Shown here: piece by piece, positions 25,791 through 34,579 of the stretch
Layout of the letters: each line of letters opens with the position of its first letter
Numbering within the stretch: position 1 is the first letter of the stretch
From: CALAMC01 sp964459465
GTDB taxonomy: Bacteria; Zixibacteria; MSB-5A5; GN15; PGXB01
Reading direction: 5' to 3'
Assembly: GCA_964459465.1 (NCBI GenBank)
Contig: CAYWLR010000001.1
Location: forward strand, 341,284-405,283
Length of the DNA stretch: 64,000 nt
Program-made: the position numbers and the translations under genes
Notes under the pieces: generated by a model
Database searches by the model: none
Seen by the model: the letters and a program-made list of their open reading frames with translations, nothing else
What the model was told of the DNA's origin: nothing

Positions 25791-27373
25791 TTCAGCTTCA
25801 GAAATTATATAAAACCGACGAGAAAATTGCCGAGCGGCTGGGTAATGTTTCTCCTCAATTGGTCGCCTATTGGCGCCGCAAAAAAAATATCCCGAAACAC
25901 TCCTTCCCGAAATTTTCGGAACCGGAAGTCCGGGAATTGTGGGAACGCTACGGCGATGATTATCGTTGCGGACTGGAGTTGGGGCTTTCCAAAGCCGCCT
26001 TTTACAACTGGCGGCGGCGCTACGGAATCAAGCAGAAGCCGGCCTTTCTGAAATTGGAGCAGCTCGAACTCGACCTGGGTGCACCCAGTAAAAAACCGGG
26101 TCGGAAACACCTTTTCGGGCAACAAACCATCATTCAAAAAATGCTGATGTCCTCGGCCGGACGGGAAGACATAGTCCCCGGCGATGTCATCGCCTTTGAG
26201 CCCGACCTGGTTATGGCGCACGTCAACGCCGTGGAAGTTATTGCCGCCTTTAAAAACAACGGTCATAGCCACGTCTGGAACGCCGGACGAATCGCCATAT
26301 CCATGGATTGGCGCTCGCGTCCCCCGGAAAATAATCATGCCGGCTACCAAAAAACGATTCGCGATTTTGTTCGCGTCCAGAATATCCGGCATTTTTTCGA
26401 TTTCCGGGAAGGGGTCTGTCACCAGGTGATTCTTGAAAAAGGCCTGGTTCTGCCCGGCCAGATGGCCTTGGGGACCGATACTTTAACCACCGTTTATGGA
26501 GCCATCGGAGCCTGTGGTCTGAAAATCGATATTGCCGCCATGGCCGCCGTATGGGCCAATGGCAGCTACTCTGTGACCGTTCCGGAAACCATTAAAATCA
26601 TCATCAATGGCAAGATGCCGCACGGTGTCGGCGCGCGCGACGTGGCCATGTTCATCGTCCGCAAGCTGGCGGCCAGCGGCGCCAAAGGCAAAGCGGTCGA
26701 ATTTTACGGCTCGGCCGTGACCCAGATGACGATTTCCGACCGGGTGGCGTTAAGTACCATCGCCGCCGAAATTGGCGCGGTGACGACCATCTGTCCTTTC
26801 GATACCGTTACGCGCCGGTATTTTGTGAATCGCACACATATGCCGTTTCGTCCGGCCCTGTCCGATAAGGATGCCGTATATGATGAGTCGTATGAGTTGA
26901 ATATCGATCAGATTCGGCCGCAGATCAGCGGCCCTTATCCGGAGACCGTCGTCAGATCGGTCGGGGAGGTGGGCCAGGTGCCGGTGCACCATGTCATAAT
27001 TGGATCGATCACGACCGGTCGCTTTGACGACCTCCGCGTCGCCGCGGACATCATCAAGGGACATCAAGTGCATCGAGATACGCAATTGTATATCTTTCCC
27101 GGGTCGCGGTCGATTTACCTGGAAGCCGTCAAGAAGGGATTGATACGGGCTTTTCTGGAGGCGGGAGCGATTGTTATGAATCCCGGCAGTGCCGGCGAAT
27201 TTTTCCTGAATCAAATCCGACCATCGAGCGGCGAAGTCTGCCTGACAACTTCGGGGCAAAGTGATTTCGACCTGAATATAATAAAAGGAAGTGCTGTTTA
27301 TTCGGTGTCCCCGGCGACGGCGGCCCTGTCGGCCGTAAAAGGGGTCATCAGCGACCCCTCCGAAATTTCTTAA
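25754..27373 (+). CDS. Helix-turn-helix fused to aconitase-fold domain lacking the Fe-S ligands
   Basis: 539 residues. Residues ~1-95 contain two similar helix-turn-helix units (KIAERLGNVSPQLVAYWRRK and LELGLSKAAFYNWRRR). From ~120 to 530 the sequence follows the large subunit of the aconitase/3-isopropylmalate dehydratase (LeuC) family: GARDVAMFIVRKL, VEFYGSAVTQMTISDRV and IGSITTGRFDDLRVAA align well. However, the three cluster cysteines are gone: the SCTN site reads SITT (Ile419), and the GCxxC site reads GSAGE (Ser479, Glu482). The DSH motif is changed too (GTDTLTT, Thr243 for His). So no 4Fe-4S cluster and probably no dehydratase activity. A DNA-binding metabolite sensor is a reasonable inference. 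It overlaps the HIT gene by 37 nt. Confidence 0.82.
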   Translation: MPRRKIPTKAELIQLQKLYKTDEKIAERLGNVSPQLVAYWRRKKNIPKHSFPKFSEPEVRELWERYGDDYRCGLELGLSKAAFYNWRRRYGIKQKPAFLKLEQLELDLGAPSKKPGRKHLFGQQTIIQKMLMSSAGREDIVPGDVIAFEPDLVMAHVNAVEVIAAFKNNGHSHVWNAGRIAISMDWRSRPPENNHAGYQKTIRDFVRVQNIRHFFDFREGVCHQVILEKGLVLPGQMALGTDTLTTVYGAIGACGLKIDIAAMAAVWANGSYSVTVPETIKIIINGKMPHGVGARDVAMFIVRKLAASGAKGKAVEFYGSAVTQMTISDRVALSTIAAEIGAVTTICPFDTVTRRYFVNRTHMPFRPALSDKDAVYDESYELNIDQIRPQISGPYPETVVRSVGEVGQVPVHHVIIGSITTGRFDDLRVAADIIKGHQVHRDTQLYIFPGSRSIYLEAVKKGLIRAFLEAGAIVMNPGSAGEFFLNQIRPSSGEVCLTTSGQSDFDLNIIKGSAVYSVSPATAALSAVKGVISDPSEIS

Positions 27374-27385
27374 ACAAAAGACCCG

Positions 27386-28654
27386 TTAATCTTTCATCGA
27401 CTGCAGGAATTTCTCGTTGTTCTTGGTTTTTTTCATGCGGTCGATCAAAAATTCCATCGCTTCGATCGGGCTCATTTCGGCCAGGAATTTGCGCAGAATC
27501 CATACTTTCGTCAGGACATCCGGCGGCATAAGCAGTTCCTCCTTTCGGGTAGAACTGCGATTGATATCCATGGCCGGGAAAATTCTCCGGTCGGATAGAC
27601 GGCGGTCCATAACCATTTCGAGATTACCGGTGCCCTTGAATTCTTCGAAAATCACTTCATCCATGCGTGAGCCGGTTTCGATCAGGGCCGTCCCGATAAT
27701 GGTCAGCGAGCCGCCCTCTTCGATATTTCGCGCGGCGCCAAAAAAGCGTTTGGGTTTGTGCAGGGCGTTGCTGTCCACACCGCCGGACAGGATTTTGCCG
27801 GAGTGCGGAACCACCGCGTTGTGGGCGCGGGCCAGACGGGTGATACTGTCAAGTAAGATGACAACATCGTTGCGATGTTCAACCAATCGTTTGGCCTTTT
27901 CCAGAACCATATCGGCCACCTGCACATGGCGGTCGGCCGGTTCATCGAAGGTCGAGGATATCACTTCGCCTTTAACCGAGCGGCGCATGTCAGTAACTTC
28001 TTCCGGTCGTTCGTCAATCAAAAGCACGATGAGTTTGACATCGGGATGGTTGGTCGTAATCGAATTGGCAATTTTCTGCAGGATGATGGTTTTTCCGGCC
28101 TTGGGCGGCGACGTTATCAGCGCGCGCTGGCCTTTGCCGATCGGGGTCATGAGATCCATGATACGCGTCGTCAGATCGTCGGCATTGACTTCGAGTTTGA
28201 ACGGTTCGTTGGGGTAGAGAGGAGTCAGATTGTCGAACAGCGTTTTGTGCTTGGCGATATCGGGGTCTTCGAAATTGATGGCTTCGATTTTGAGAAGCGC
28301 AAAATACCGCTCGTTGTCTTTGGGCGGACGAACCTGTCCGGAAATGGTGTCGCCGGTGCGCAGGTCGAAGCGTTTGATCTGCGACGGGGAGACATAAATA
28401 TCGTCCGGTCCCGGAAGATAATTGTAATTGGAGCTTCTCAAAAAGCCGTAGCCTTCGGACAGGATTTCGAGGACGCCTTCGGCAAAAATCATGCCCTCTT
28501 CTTTGGCCGACGTGGCTTCCATGATTTTGTAGATGAGTTCCTGTTTGCGCAGGCCGGAAATACCCGGTATATCGAGCGCTTCGGCGACCTGCGTCAGTTC
28601 CGCAATCGTTTTGGTTTTTAAATCGGCATTCTCAATGACCTGTGTCTTATCCAT
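27386..28654 (-). CDS. rho: Transcription termination factor Rho
   Basis: 422 residues. N-terminal Rho_N helices (~10-48), RNA-binding cold-shock-like domain (~55-125, with GYGFLRSSNYNYLPGPDD), and the hexameric ATPase with P-loop TSPPKAGKT (181-189), LIDERPEEVTDMRR, and the VILLDSITRLARAHN segment (Walker B/Q-loop region). All core motifs are present at normal length. It unwinds RNA to end transcription. It is the last gene of a minus-strand run that includes rsfS and is convergent with the HTH-aconitase gene, 12 nt apart. Confidence 0.97.
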   Translation of the reverse strand: MDKTQVIENADLKTKTIAELTQVAEALDIPGISGLRKQELIYKIMEATSAKEEGMIFAEGVLEILSEGYGFLRSSNYNYLPGPDDIYVSPSQIKRFDLRTGDTISGQVRPPKDNERYFALLKIEAINFEDPDIAKHKTLFDNLTPLYPNEPFKLEVNADDLTTRIMDLMTPIGKGQRALITSPPKAGKTIILQKIANSITTNHPDVKLIVLLIDERPEEVTDMRRSVKGEVISSTFDEPADRHVQVADMVLEKAKRLVEHRNDVVILLDSITRLARAHNAVVPHSGKILSGGVDSNALHKPKRFFGAARNIEEGGSLTIIGTALIETGSRMDEVIFEEFKGTGNLEMVMDRRLSDRRIFPAMDINRSSTRKEELLMPPDVLTKVWILRKFLAEMSPIEAMEFLIDRMKKTKNNEKFLQSMKD

Positions 28655-28704
28655 AACTGTCTCACTTTATTAGGAATTACTTTTTGTTCAAGCGACGGAT
28701 GGAA

Positions 28705-29052
28705 CTACTTGAGTTCCTCGGTGGGAGCATCGCCCCAAAGTTTTTCGAGCGCGTAAAAATCCCGCGCCGATTCAAGGAAGATATGCACCACGACGTCGAT
28801 ATAATCGAGCAGAATCCATTTCCCTCCTTTTGTCCCTTCGCGATGCCACGGTTTAATGCCCTTTTCAAGAAGGCCGTCATAAACGGCGTCGGCGATAGCC
28901 TTCACATGTATATCCACGTTGCCGCTGACTATAACGAAATAGTCACATATGCTGGATATGCTTTTAATCTTGAGGATTTTGACATTGTTGCCTTTCTTGG
29001 AAAGGGCGAGTTTGCCCGCTTCGCGGGCAATTGCAAGCGGTGTCGATTTCAA
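28705..29052 (-). CDS. rsfS: Ribosomal silencing factor RsfS
   Basis: 115 residues of the Iojap/RsfS family: KGNNVKILKIKSISSICDYF, VIVSGNVDIHVKAIAD, and the WILLDYIDVVVHIF core followed by FYALEKLWGDA. It binds ribosomal protein uL14 on the 50S subunit and blocks subunit joining under nutrient limitation. It lies between a LytR_C protein and rho; the LytR_C-rsfS pairing is common in many phyla. Length and motifs are normal. Confidence 0.95.
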   Translation of the reverse strand: MKSTPLAIAREAGKLALSKKGNNVKILKIKSISSICDYFVIVSGNVDIHVKAIADAVYDGLLEKGIKPWHREGTKGGKWILLDYIDVVVHIFLESARDFYALEKLWGDAPTEELK

Positions 29053-29061
29053 TCCGGTTCT

Positions 29062-29565
29062 TTACTTCTCCTGACTGGCGGTTTCCAAAAGCGTTTGATA
29101 GTCTTCTCCAATCACCAGAGTGGTTGTCAGGCTCCGGTAATTGTCCTGCAAGGGTCTATATAAAACTTCTTCCTTGATACCGAGTTGTTCGGCGAAGGCC
29201 TTCGATTGCGACACGTCCTTATCCCGCGAAATGACAAACGTCTTTTTCACACCGTAGGAATCAAAATCGCCGACTTCGAGGATAGTGACCTCAAGCGGCA
29301 ATTTAACCAGTGCTGGAATCTTGCGGGCCATCTGGGACGCTATTCCGGCCTGTCCGCATCCGTTGAGCACCTGCAGGCGGATACTTATTTCCGGCATTTC
29401 GGCTGTTTTCGAAAAACCATGTGTTATTCGTATCGCGAAACTGGCTCCGTATATGAACACGAGCGAGAAAATAGCGACAATGGCCATTTCCAATAATCGC
29501 GAACTTTTCTTGTCTCTGAATGACCTGCGGCCGGCAGTTGTCGAGTTTCTGGATGATTTGTTCAA
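29062..29565 (-). CDS. LytR C-terminal domain protein
   Basis: 167 residues with one N-terminal membrane helix (residues ~27-48, MAIVAIFSLVFIYGASFAI) and an extracytoplasmic LytR_C domain (~60-160: IRLQVLNGCGQAGIASQMAR ... LVIGEDYQTLL). The domain is found after LytR-CpsA-Psr enzymes or alone; its function is unknown but it is envelope-associated. It is 9 nt upstream of rsfS and cotranscribed. Confidence 0.87.
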   Translation of the reverse strand: MNKSSRNSTTAGRRSFRDKKSSRLLEMAIVAIFSLVFIYGASFAIRITHGFSKTAEMPEISIRLQVLNGCGQAGIASQMARKIPALVKLPLEVTILEVGDFDSYGVKKTFVISRDKDVSQSKAFAEQLGIKEEVLYRPLQDNYRSLTTTLVIGEDYQTLLETASQEK

Positions 29566-29603
29566 GGTTTGCTAATGAGATTCCTTACTTGCGGGTTTGG
29601 TTG

Positions 29604-30083
29604 TCAGTCCCCTCCGAAATAGCGGTTTGAATATGGCCAATAAACCGGTCGATAACCACCGTAGCCCGGATAGGTACTGAATCCAAACGACATGAAGAAA
29701 TTCCGGGAAGGCTGGTAATCAAGCCGGATATTGGTTAGCACCGAAGCATCAACCGAACTTGACCTGTTAAATAACACCCCGGGATTGTGGGCCAGGCCCA
29801 AATCGAGATGCATCAGAAGGGAGGGGGAGAACTCATAAAGAAAACTGGCGGTATAGATACCCAGCGAAGCCGAATTGTCGCCGCCGGACATATACGAAAA
29901 CGAATACGAACTCGTCCAATGAAGACGTGACAGGTCAAGCAGGGCGAATGGTTTTTCGGCCGGCTTAAATCCCAGATAGTCTTTCTGAATCGAGCTAAGC
30001 TCTGCTTTATCAGCCAGTTGCGCCGGTGCGGCGACGGCAAGCAGAAGTAGCGGCAAGGTTATAATAAAGATTCTTTTTAACAT
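29604..30083 (-). CDS. Secreted or outer-membrane protein of unknown function
   Basis: 159 residues from ATG 30083, selected because a GAGGGGT ribosome site precedes it. A signal peptide (MLKRIFIITLPLLLLAVAAP, cut near AQ) is followed by alternating-hydrophobic strands such as WTSSYSFSYMSGG and FFMSFGFSTYPGYGG, ending in an aromatic phenylalanine-containing tail. This looks like part of an outer-membrane beta-strand protein or a small family of surface proteins common in FCB genomes. The family is not recognised. It precedes the LytR_C gene by 38 nt. Confidence 0.7.
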   Translation of the reverse strand: MLKRIFIITLPLLLLAVAAPAQLADKAELSSIQKDYLGFKPAEKPFALLDLSRLHWTSSYSFSYMSGGDNSASLGIYTASFLYEFSPSLLMHLDLGLAHNPGVLFNRSSSVDASVLTNIRLDYQPSRNFFMSFGFSTYPGYGGYRPVYWPYSNRYFGGD

Positions 30084-30216
30084 AATACCCCTCGTACATG
30101 CGGCTTCAACCATAAAGAATAAAGGTTTTTTCCTTTTGTCAATCCTTTTCTTTACAATTGTAATCTGTTGATATACAATAAATCCAGTAAATTATACATC
30201 CAAAGTAAGGCCCGGA

Positions 30217-30963
30217 TTATAATTTTCTTTGGGCCAGCAAGATTTCGGCATTTTCAAGCTGTTCAGCGGAGTTTATTCCCATCGCCTCCAGGGGGTCAGC
30301 CGCCTTGACCACCGCGCAGACCAGATGTTGACTCTGCATGATTTTTATGGTATCGGTTAAATAAAACTCTTTCTGGGCGTTGTCATCGCCAACCTCGCGC
30401 AGGGCCTTGAACAAGTGGCGGCTGTCGAAACAAAATGTCCCGGAATTGATCTCCCGGATTTTTTTTATTTCATCGGAAGCATCTTTGTGCTCGATGATTT
30501 CCATCAGAATATCCGAATTTCCCTTGCGGACAATCCGTCCATAGCCGGCCGGATTATCATATTCGGCGGACAGACAGGTGGCCGCGGCCTTGTTTTTAAC
30601 ATGAATTTCAAACAGGTTTTTAACCGTATCAGCGCGAAGAAACGGCGCATCTCCGGCTACCACGAGGATGGTTCCGTCAAACCCTTCGAGCGCCGGTTCC
30701 GCCATTTGTACGGCGTGCCCGGTCCCTTTTTGTTCATATTGCCAGACGAATTCGACCGCCGTGTCTTTAAGCTCTTCCATCACTAAATCGCCCTTGTGAC
30801 CGATGACGACAATCATCCGGTCCAGTCCGACCGGGGCGAGATTCTCCAGAAGCATCCGGATTAGCGGCTTGCCGTCAATTTTGTGCAAGACTTTGGGCAA
30901 ATCGGATTTCATTCTCTTGCCCTTGCCGGCGGCAAGAATCACGGCGGCGGTCTTATTGGTCAT
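30217..30963 (-). CDS. GlmU-type sugar-1-phosphate nucleotidylyltransferase (pyrophosphorylase domain only)
   Basis: 248 residues. The nucleotide-binding start VILAAGKGKRMKSDLPKVLH, the QKGTGHAVQMAEPAL block, VVAGDAPFL (metal-binding Asp) and GYGRIV match the N-terminal uridylyltransferase half of GlmU, which makes UDP-GlcNAc. The C-terminal left-handed beta-helix acetyltransferase is absent, so acetyl transfer must come from another protein. The gene begins 12 nt after panD within the minus-strand housekeeping block. It may still act as UDP-GlcNAc pyrophosphorylase or on another hexose-1-phosphate. Confidence 0.87.
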   Translation of the reverse strand: MTNKTAAVILAAGKGKRMKSDLPKVLHKIDGKPLIRMLLENLAPVGLDRMIVVIGHKGDLVMEELKDTAVEFVWQYEQKGTGHAVQMAEPALEGFDGTILVVAGDAPFLRADTVKNLFEIHVKNKAAATCLSAEYDNPAGYGRIVRKGNSDILMEIIEHKDASDEIKKIREINSGTFCFDSRHLFKALREVGDDNAQKEFYLTDTIKIMQSQHLVCAVVKAADPLEAMGINSAEQLENAEILLAQRKL

Positions 30964-30975
30964 GGAGATTAAAAC

Positions 30976-31323
30976 TTAGATTTTTTTATTCTTTTTATCG
31001 ACTTTGACTATTGTGGGCTTGAGACCTTTGGCTTTGTCTTTTTCAACCAGGCCATAGGATATGATAATAACGATATCCCCTTTTTTGCCTTTATGCGCGG
31101 CGGCACCATTGAGACAAATCGTCCCCGAATCGGCCTTGCCTTTGATTATATAGGTTTCCAGGCGTTCACCGTTGGTGACATTAACCACATGGACTTTTTC
31201 ATACTCCACTACGTCGGCGGCCTTCATCAGGGTTTCGTCAATCGTGATCGACCCCTCGTAGCCCAGATTAGCCTCCGTTACGGTGGCGCGGTGTATTTTC
31301 GATTTGCAGATCGATATCAGCAT
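30976..31323 (-). CDS. panD: Aspartate 1-decarboxylase
   Basis: 115 residues. The self-processing site Gly-Ser is in LGYEGSITID (residues ~21-30), where cleavage yields the pyruvoyl group; YEKVHVVNVTNGERLETY and NGAAAHKGKKGDIVIIISY are family blocks. The enzyme makes beta-alanine for pantothenate. A GAGGATT ribosome site precedes the ATG. panC, the next user of beta-alanine, lies 24 kb away and carries an in-frame stop. Confidence 0.95.
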   Translation of the reverse strand: MLISICKSKIHRATVTEANLGYEGSITIDETLMKAADVVEYEKVHVVNVTNGERLETYIIKGKADSGTICLNGAAAHKGKKGDIVIIISYGLVEKDKAKGLKPTIVKVDKKNKKI

Positions 31324-31404
31324 GTTAAATCCTCATCATCCTTAAACAGCCGGATAAATATAATAGTTTCGTCCGGCTTGGCAAGCATGGAATGGCCCCG
31401 CCCG

Positions 31405-32472
31405 TTATTTTTGGGCGAGCCGGTCTTTTAAATAATCGATTACTTTTACCGGGGTAGGGTCGACATTATTCAATATCGCCAGATAATATGACGCAAAATC
31501 TCCCAGTTGAATAAGCGAAAATATCCGGCCTAGCACAAAATCGCCCTGCGAGAAGATATCGACAATTTCAATTTTCTCACGGGTCAGGACCTCCCGCACG
31601 ATTTCCATGCGGGTCTTGATACGGTCGTGGTCGTCGGCGTCCCGCAAGTAGACGACCATAGCCAACTTGCGGAAGTCCCCCAGGATATGCCAGCCAACCA
31701 GTTCATTATGGTTAAATTCCGGAAATACATTGCAATAGGCGGGCATTTCGGCGTTCTCACAAATCTGTCCTTTCCATCGTGTCGCGACCGCATCGAGCCG
31801 TTCCGGCCCGGAATAGATGACGGGAATTCTGCCGTGAAGCTTTTCCGCCAGTTTTTTGGCCGGGTTTTGATCGGCGATTGTCTCCATTGAATATCGGATG
31901 CGATAAGATTTCAATCCGGCCGCAACTTCTCCCAGGTCCCTTTGGAAGTCAGGGCAAAAGCCCAGCCGGGACATAATCATTAAAAGCGGCACAAATGAAA
32001 ATCCCAACGCCGCGCGCGGCGGATAACCGGGTGGAAGAATCCCGCAAGCAAAGCCACGCTTTTGTGCCAATTCCCCGATTTTGCCTCCCGAAGTCAGGCA
32101 GATAACCGAACAGCCTTTCTCTATGGCTTCCAGCATGGCAGCCAGGGTTTCCTCGGTATTGCCGGAATACGATGATATGATGACAAGAGTTTTATTATCG
32201 GCAAAACCGGGGAGTCTGTAATTGCGGCATACGAAAAAAGGCACGGTCAAGGTGTCATTCAAATACGATCGCACCAGATCTCCACCGATAGCCGAGCCGC
32301 CCATCCCGGCCACGATAATATTTTCTATTTTACCGAATTTCCGGCTGTCAATGTCAATAGTCCGCCCGATTTCCAAGGCCTGTTCTATCTGCTCGGGGAA
32401 ATCATGAATTTTGTCATACATCCCGGATTTATCCAGGTCACGGGTTTTTTCGATATCATCAAGTGTAATCAT
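31405..32472 (-). CDS. Bifunctional phosphoglucose/phosphomannose isomerase
   Basis: 355 residues from ATG 32472; the frame is open further upstream but that part overlaps ptsI and an AGGGTG ribosome site supports this start. SIS-domain motifs: VAGMGGSAIGGDL (~60-72), VIISSYSGNTEETL (sugar-phosphate binding), and a second SIS half with the conserved FNHNELVGW catalytic segment. This is the archaeal/bacterial bifunctional isomerase for glucose-6-P, fructose-6-P and mannose-6-P. It sits directly downstream of ptsI, linking sugar phosphorylation with hexose-phosphate interconversion. Confidence 0.88.
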   Translation of the reverse strand: MITLDDIEKTRDLDKSGMYDKIHDFPEQIEQALEIGRTIDIDSRKFGKIENIIVAGMGGSAIGGDLVRSYLNDTLTVPFFVCRNYRLPGFADNKTLVIISSYSGNTEETLAAMLEAIEKGCSVICLTSGGKIGELAQKRGFACGILPPGYPPRAALGFSFVPLLMIMSRLGFCPDFQRDLGEVAAGLKSYRIRYSMETIADQNPAKKLAEKLHGRIPVIYSGPERLDAVATRWKGQICENAEMPAYCNVFPEFNHNELVGWHILGDFRKLAMVVYLRDADDHDRIKTRMEIVREVLTREKIEIVDIFSQGDFVLGRIFSLIQLGDFASYYLAILNNVDPTPVKVIDYLKDRLAQK

Positions 32473-32495
32473 AAATATCACCCTGCCGGCCGAAT

Positions 32496-34241
32496 TTACA
32501 TACTCATGTTGAATTCGAGTAGCCGGCTTTCCACGTCCCTTACGGTGGGCAGGCGCAACACCTCGGCGGCCAGAACTTTGGCGTCGTTTATCCTTAAACG
32601 AGTTATCAAATTGCATACATGATACAGCCGGGCCGGATTCATGGATAATGAATCGACGCCCATACCGATCAGAAGCGGGATCGCCAGCACGTCGCCCGCC
32701 ATTTCCCCGCACAGACTGACCGGTTTGCCGGCGGCACGGGCGGCGTCGATGGTCATCTGTATCAGTTTCAGGACGGCCGGGTGCAACGGATTAAAAATCT
32801 TATTCAGTCTTTGATTATCCCGGTCGGCGGCCAGGACATACTGGGCCAGGTCATTGGAACCGATCGAAAAGAAATCGACTTTAGGAATAATTTCGGCGGC
32901 GTTAAGGGCGACGGCAGGAACCTCGACCATAATGCCGATTTTAATCGCCGGGTCATATTTGATTCTCTCTTTGCGCAACTGCACCATGGCCCTTCTTATC
33001 ATGCCGATGGCCTTCTTGACTTCGGATATATCGGTTATCATGGGCAAAAGGAGCTTGACATTCCCGTGGTGCGAGGCCCGCAGGATGGCCCGAATCTGTC
33101 TCCGGAATTGCCCCGGCATGTCCAGCGATGCCCGGACGCCGCGCCAGCCCAGGGCCGGATTGCGTTCCTGTGCAAACTGGTCATCCTGATGATATTTGTC
33201 GGAACCGAGGTCAAAAGTCCTGATGATGACGTCGTGGGGATGATACGTTGCCGCCACATGGTCATAAATTTCGAATTGTTCTTCCGACGTCGGGAAATTC
33301 CCTTTTTGCAGATATATGAACTCCGATCGAAACAGCCCGACCCCGATATTGTTTTTGGATAGAATATCATCGACCGGCCCCGGCAATGATATATTCGCGG
33401 CCAGATTGATTTCGACCCCATCGGCGGTTTTGATCGGAAGCTGGGGGAGTCTTTTCAGACGGGCCAGAGGCATTTCCGAAAGCGTCTTGCGTTGCTTGAC
33501 CAGACCCGTCCAGGCGCTTTCCTGCGGATTGACCGTCACTTCGCCGCTGTCGCCGTCGATAATAAGCCGGTCACCGGATCGGATTCGCAGATGCGCCCGC
33601 TGGGCCGCCACCACCGTCGGAATCAGTAGTGACCGAGCCACCAATGCCATATGCGATGTGGCGCTACCCTCGGCCGTGACAATCCCCTTGGCCTTACGGT
33701 CATATAAGCTCAAGATTTCGGCGGCGGTGAAATTACGTCCGACGATGATCGTATCCGTCGGAAACGGCCCGAAATCGCGCTCGGTGTGACCCCGCAAATG
33801 ACTGACCACCATCTTGCTGACGGCCTCGATTTCATGAACCATCTGCTTCATGTACTCATCGTGGGCGTTTTTGAGTGGCTCGACCGTCTTTTCCACTTCG
33901 AGACTATAAATGTATTCGGCGTTGCGCTGGCGGGATCGAATGGAATCCTTAACCTTGCTCAAAAAATCCTGGTCGGAGGCAATCATCAACTGCGTATCGA
34001 AAATCCGCCCGATCGGTCCGCCCGCCTTGCCGCCGGTCATCTTTTTCCAGCGGTTGATTTCCAGAAGCGTTTCGTTGATGGCGTTGTCCAGCCGGGCCAT
34101 TTCCGGTTCGATTTCGGTTTTGTTCAGGATTCGTTCGCCGACCGTTTTTTCCCAGCTATAGACAATGCGCGCCAGGCCGTAGGTCAGGCCCGATGACGCT
34201 CCCGCGCCGTTTATGATAAATGTCTTTTTCGGATTCACCAT
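32496..34241 (-). CDS. ptsI: PEP-protein phosphotransferase (enzyme I)
   Basis: 581 residues. The phosphohistidine is His197 in AEGSATSHMALVARS. The PEP-binding TIM barrel shows GVGLFRSEFIYL, LGWRGVRASLD, MVEVPAVAL, DFFSIGSNDLAQYVLAADRD, and the active-site Cys in VSLCGEMAGD. The enzyme passes phosphate from PEP to HPr, encoded 54 nt upstream. No EII permease genes are in the window, so the system could be regulatory. Length is standard. Confidence 0.95.
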   Translation of the reverse strand: MVNPKKTFIINGAGASSGLTYGLARIVYSWEKTVGERILNKTEIEPEMARLDNAINETLLEINRWKKMTGGKAGGPIGRIFDTQLMIASDQDFLSKVKDSIRSRQRNAEYIYSLEVEKTVEPLKNAHDEYMKQMVHEIEAVSKMVVSHLRGHTERDFGPFPTDTIIVGRNFTAAEILSLYDRKAKGIVTAEGSATSHMALVARSLLIPTVVAAQRAHLRIRSGDRLIIDGDSGEVTVNPQESAWTGLVKQRKTLSEMPLARLKRLPQLPIKTADGVEINLAANISLPGPVDDILSKNNIGVGLFRSEFIYLQKGNFPTSEEQFEIYDHVAATYHPHDVIIRTFDLGSDKYHQDDQFAQERNPALGWRGVRASLDMPGQFRRQIRAILRASHHGNVKLLLPMITDISEVKKAIGMIRRAMVQLRKERIKYDPAIKIGIMVEVPAVALNAAEIIPKVDFFSIGSNDLAQYVLAADRDNQRLNKIFNPLHPAVLKLIQMTIDAARAAGKPVSLCGEMAGDVLAIPLLIGMGVDSLSMNPARLYHVCNLITRLRINDAKVLAAEVLRLPTVRDVESRLLEFNMSM

Positions 34242-34295
34242 TTGTCTTTGCTTTTAAATTATAAACATCAGGCCGCTAAAGAGGCAAAATAAAAA

Positions 34296-34571
34296 TCAGA
34301 GGTCTTTCAAGTCGCCAAAACCGTCGTGGACCAGATCGACCAGACTCTCGACCGCGCGCTGTTCATCCTCGCCTTCGGCCGAAATTATCAACTGCGAGCC
34401 TTTTTCGGCGGCCAGCATCATGACCCCCATGATCGATTTGCCGTTGACTTTCAGCCCGTTTTTTTCTATCCAGACTTCGGACGAAAATTTCGAGGCGTGC
34501 GAGACAAACATCGCCGCCGGGCGGGCGTGCATGCCCAGCCGATTTATCACCTGTGCCATTTTCTGATACAT
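34296..34571 (-). CDS. ptsH: Phosphocarrier protein HPr
   Basis: 91 residues. His15 in GMHARPA is the phosphate acceptor from enzyme I, and Ser46 in NGKSIMGVMML is the site used by HPr kinase/phosphorylase. Presence of the Ser46 context suggests regulation by HprK, encoded outside the window. It lies between dprA and ptsI and begins 8 nt after dprA ends. Confidence 0.95.
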   Translation of the reverse strand: MYQKMAQVINRLGMHARPAAMFVSHASKFSSEVWIEKNGLKVNGKSIMGVMMLAAEKGSQLIISAEGEDEQRAVESLVDLVHDGFGDLKDL

Positions 34572-34579
34572 ATTATCGT

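Noticed and set aside
31405..32712. Longer start for the PGI/PMI gene
   Set aside because: The extra 80 residues overlap ptsI in another frame and have no family similarity; ATG 32472 has a ribosome site.
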